64,000 bases of DNA from Niveispirillum fermenti (GTDB taxonomy: Bacteria > Pseudomonadota > Alphaproteobacteria > Azospirillales > Azospirillaceae): NCBI RefSeq assembly GCF_048066175.1, contig NZ_JBLTXA010000010.1, positions 132,041 to 196,040 of the forward strand, in the 5' to 3' direction. Positions 63,357-64,000 of the stretch are shown piece by piece (the first letter of the stretch is position 1; the number at the start of each line of letters is the position of its first letter). Both the position numbers and the translations under genes were made by a program. The notes below the pieces were generated by a model. It had not been told where the DNA came from, ran no database searches, and was given only the letters and a program-made list of their open reading frames with translations.

Positions 63357-63944
63357 ATGAATGATCAGTCAGCGTCCCTGAAACGGCCGTTGATCGTGGG
63401 CATCGGCGGCACCACGCGCGCCGGCTCCTCCTGTGAAAGGCTGGTGGCGGCGGTTCTTGCCGCCGCTGCCGAACTGGGCGCGGACACAAGATTGTTCGAC
63501 GGGGCCGCCTTAGCCGCCCTGCCGCACTACGCCCCCGACCATCCCGGCCGCACCCCGGGGCAACTCGCCCTGGTGGACGCCGTCCGGCAGGCGGATGGTA
63601 TGGTGATCGGATCGCCCAGCTATCATGGCGGGGTGTCCGGCCTAGTGAAGAACGCCGTCGATCTGCTGGATGATCTGCGCATGGATGCCCGCACCTATCT
63701 GGACGGGCGGGCAGTGGGGCTGGTCGTGGTGGCGGCCGGCTGGCAGGCGGGTGGCGTGACCCTGACCGGCCTGCGCGGCACCATTCATGCCTTGCGGGGA
63801 TGGCCGACGCCCTTGGGCATCTCGGTCAACAATATGGCGCAGAAGCCGTTTGATGCGGACGGAATGCTGGTGGATGCCGATATTCTGACGCAGGTAAAGG
63901 CGCAGGCGGTCCAGTTGATGCGGTTCGCCCGACCGGCGGCCTGA
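63357..63944 (+). CDS. NADPH-dependent FMN reductase family protein
   Basis: A 195-residue flavodoxin-fold reductase. The FMN-phosphate loop is GIGGTTRAGSSCERL and the family motif GSPSYHGGVSGLVKNAVDLL is complete. It may supply FMNH2 to a monooxygenase or reduce a quinone. ATG 63357 is listed; ATG 63333 (overlapping the MFS stop) is an equally possible start giving 203 residues, since neither has a strong ribosome site. It is the last complete gene of the window; the operon might continue beyond 64,000. After 63945 nothing can be interpreted. Confidence 0.88.
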   Translation: MNDQSASLKRPLIVGIGGTTRAGSSCERLVAAVLAAAAELGADTRLFDGAALAALPHYAPDHPGRTPGQLALVDAVRQADGMVIGSPSYHGGVSGLVKNAVDLLDDLRMDARTYLDGRAVGLVVVAAGWQAGGVTLTGLRGTIHALRGWPTPLGISVNNMAQKPFDADGMLVDADILTQVKAQAVQLMRFARPAA

Positions 63945-64000
63945 AATCACCGTCTATTTTGCTGCATGAAAGCGGGGGCCGTTTCCGGATGGGGCATCTG

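Overview
The window is GC-rich chromosomal DNA, most consistent with an alphaproteobacterium. The protein mix (TonB receptor, GPH and Spns-type MFS carriers, DUF892 ferritin-like proteins, extensin-like protein, sugar-independent lipid catabolism) would suit an Azospirillaceae- or sphingomonad-like host, but I cannot fix the genus from sequence alone. No rRNA, tRNA, CRISPR array, integrase or complete insertion sequence was seen.

Left part (1-24,360) is mixed housekeeping and surface functions: two DUF892 ferritin-like genes; a small membrane protein; a LysR regulator and a secreted HSL-type hydrolase; a large propeller/GGDEF diguanylate cyclase; a thymidine/AMP phosphorylase translationally coupled to a beta-CASP metallo-beta-lactamase; an amidase; a chaperone-usher pair without a pilin; a hybrid histidine kinase; an MFS carrier; an autotransporter-like protein; and an extensin-like protein.

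Right part (24,362-63,944) is an almost continuous catabolic island of about 39 kb. It holds ADH and ALDH, an acyl-CoA synthetase, five acyl-CoA dehydrogenases (four as two adjacent pairs), a thiolase, a FadB-type bifunctional enzyme, an enoyl-CoA hydratase, hotdog proteins, a TesB thioesterase, two SDRs, an APH-type kinase, a tyrosine phosphatase, three TetR regulators (two with unusual extra domains), a nitronate monooxygenase-like enzyme and an amidohydrolase. It ends in a probable operon of TonB receptor, GPH-type carrier, Tat-like carboxylesterase, ETF beta and alpha, MFS carrier and FMN reductase. The logic suggests import of a hydrophobic ester, hydrolysis, oxidation of an alcohol to an acid, CoA activation and beta-oxidation with dedicated ETF. 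The paired dehydrogenases hint at a steroid- or terpenoid-like side chain, but the substrate is not proven.

Three genes of the island carry lesions: a 1-nt frameshift in the ADH, a frameshift in one SDR that fits an 11-bp deletion, and a nonsense codon in a MaoC-type hydratase. Two non-coding signals stand out. One is a dispersed multi-hairpin repeat (three copies) whose stems differ between copies but stay palindromic. The other is a GSGTATG-centred motif upstream of several operons of the catabolic island, each time pointing toward the gene.
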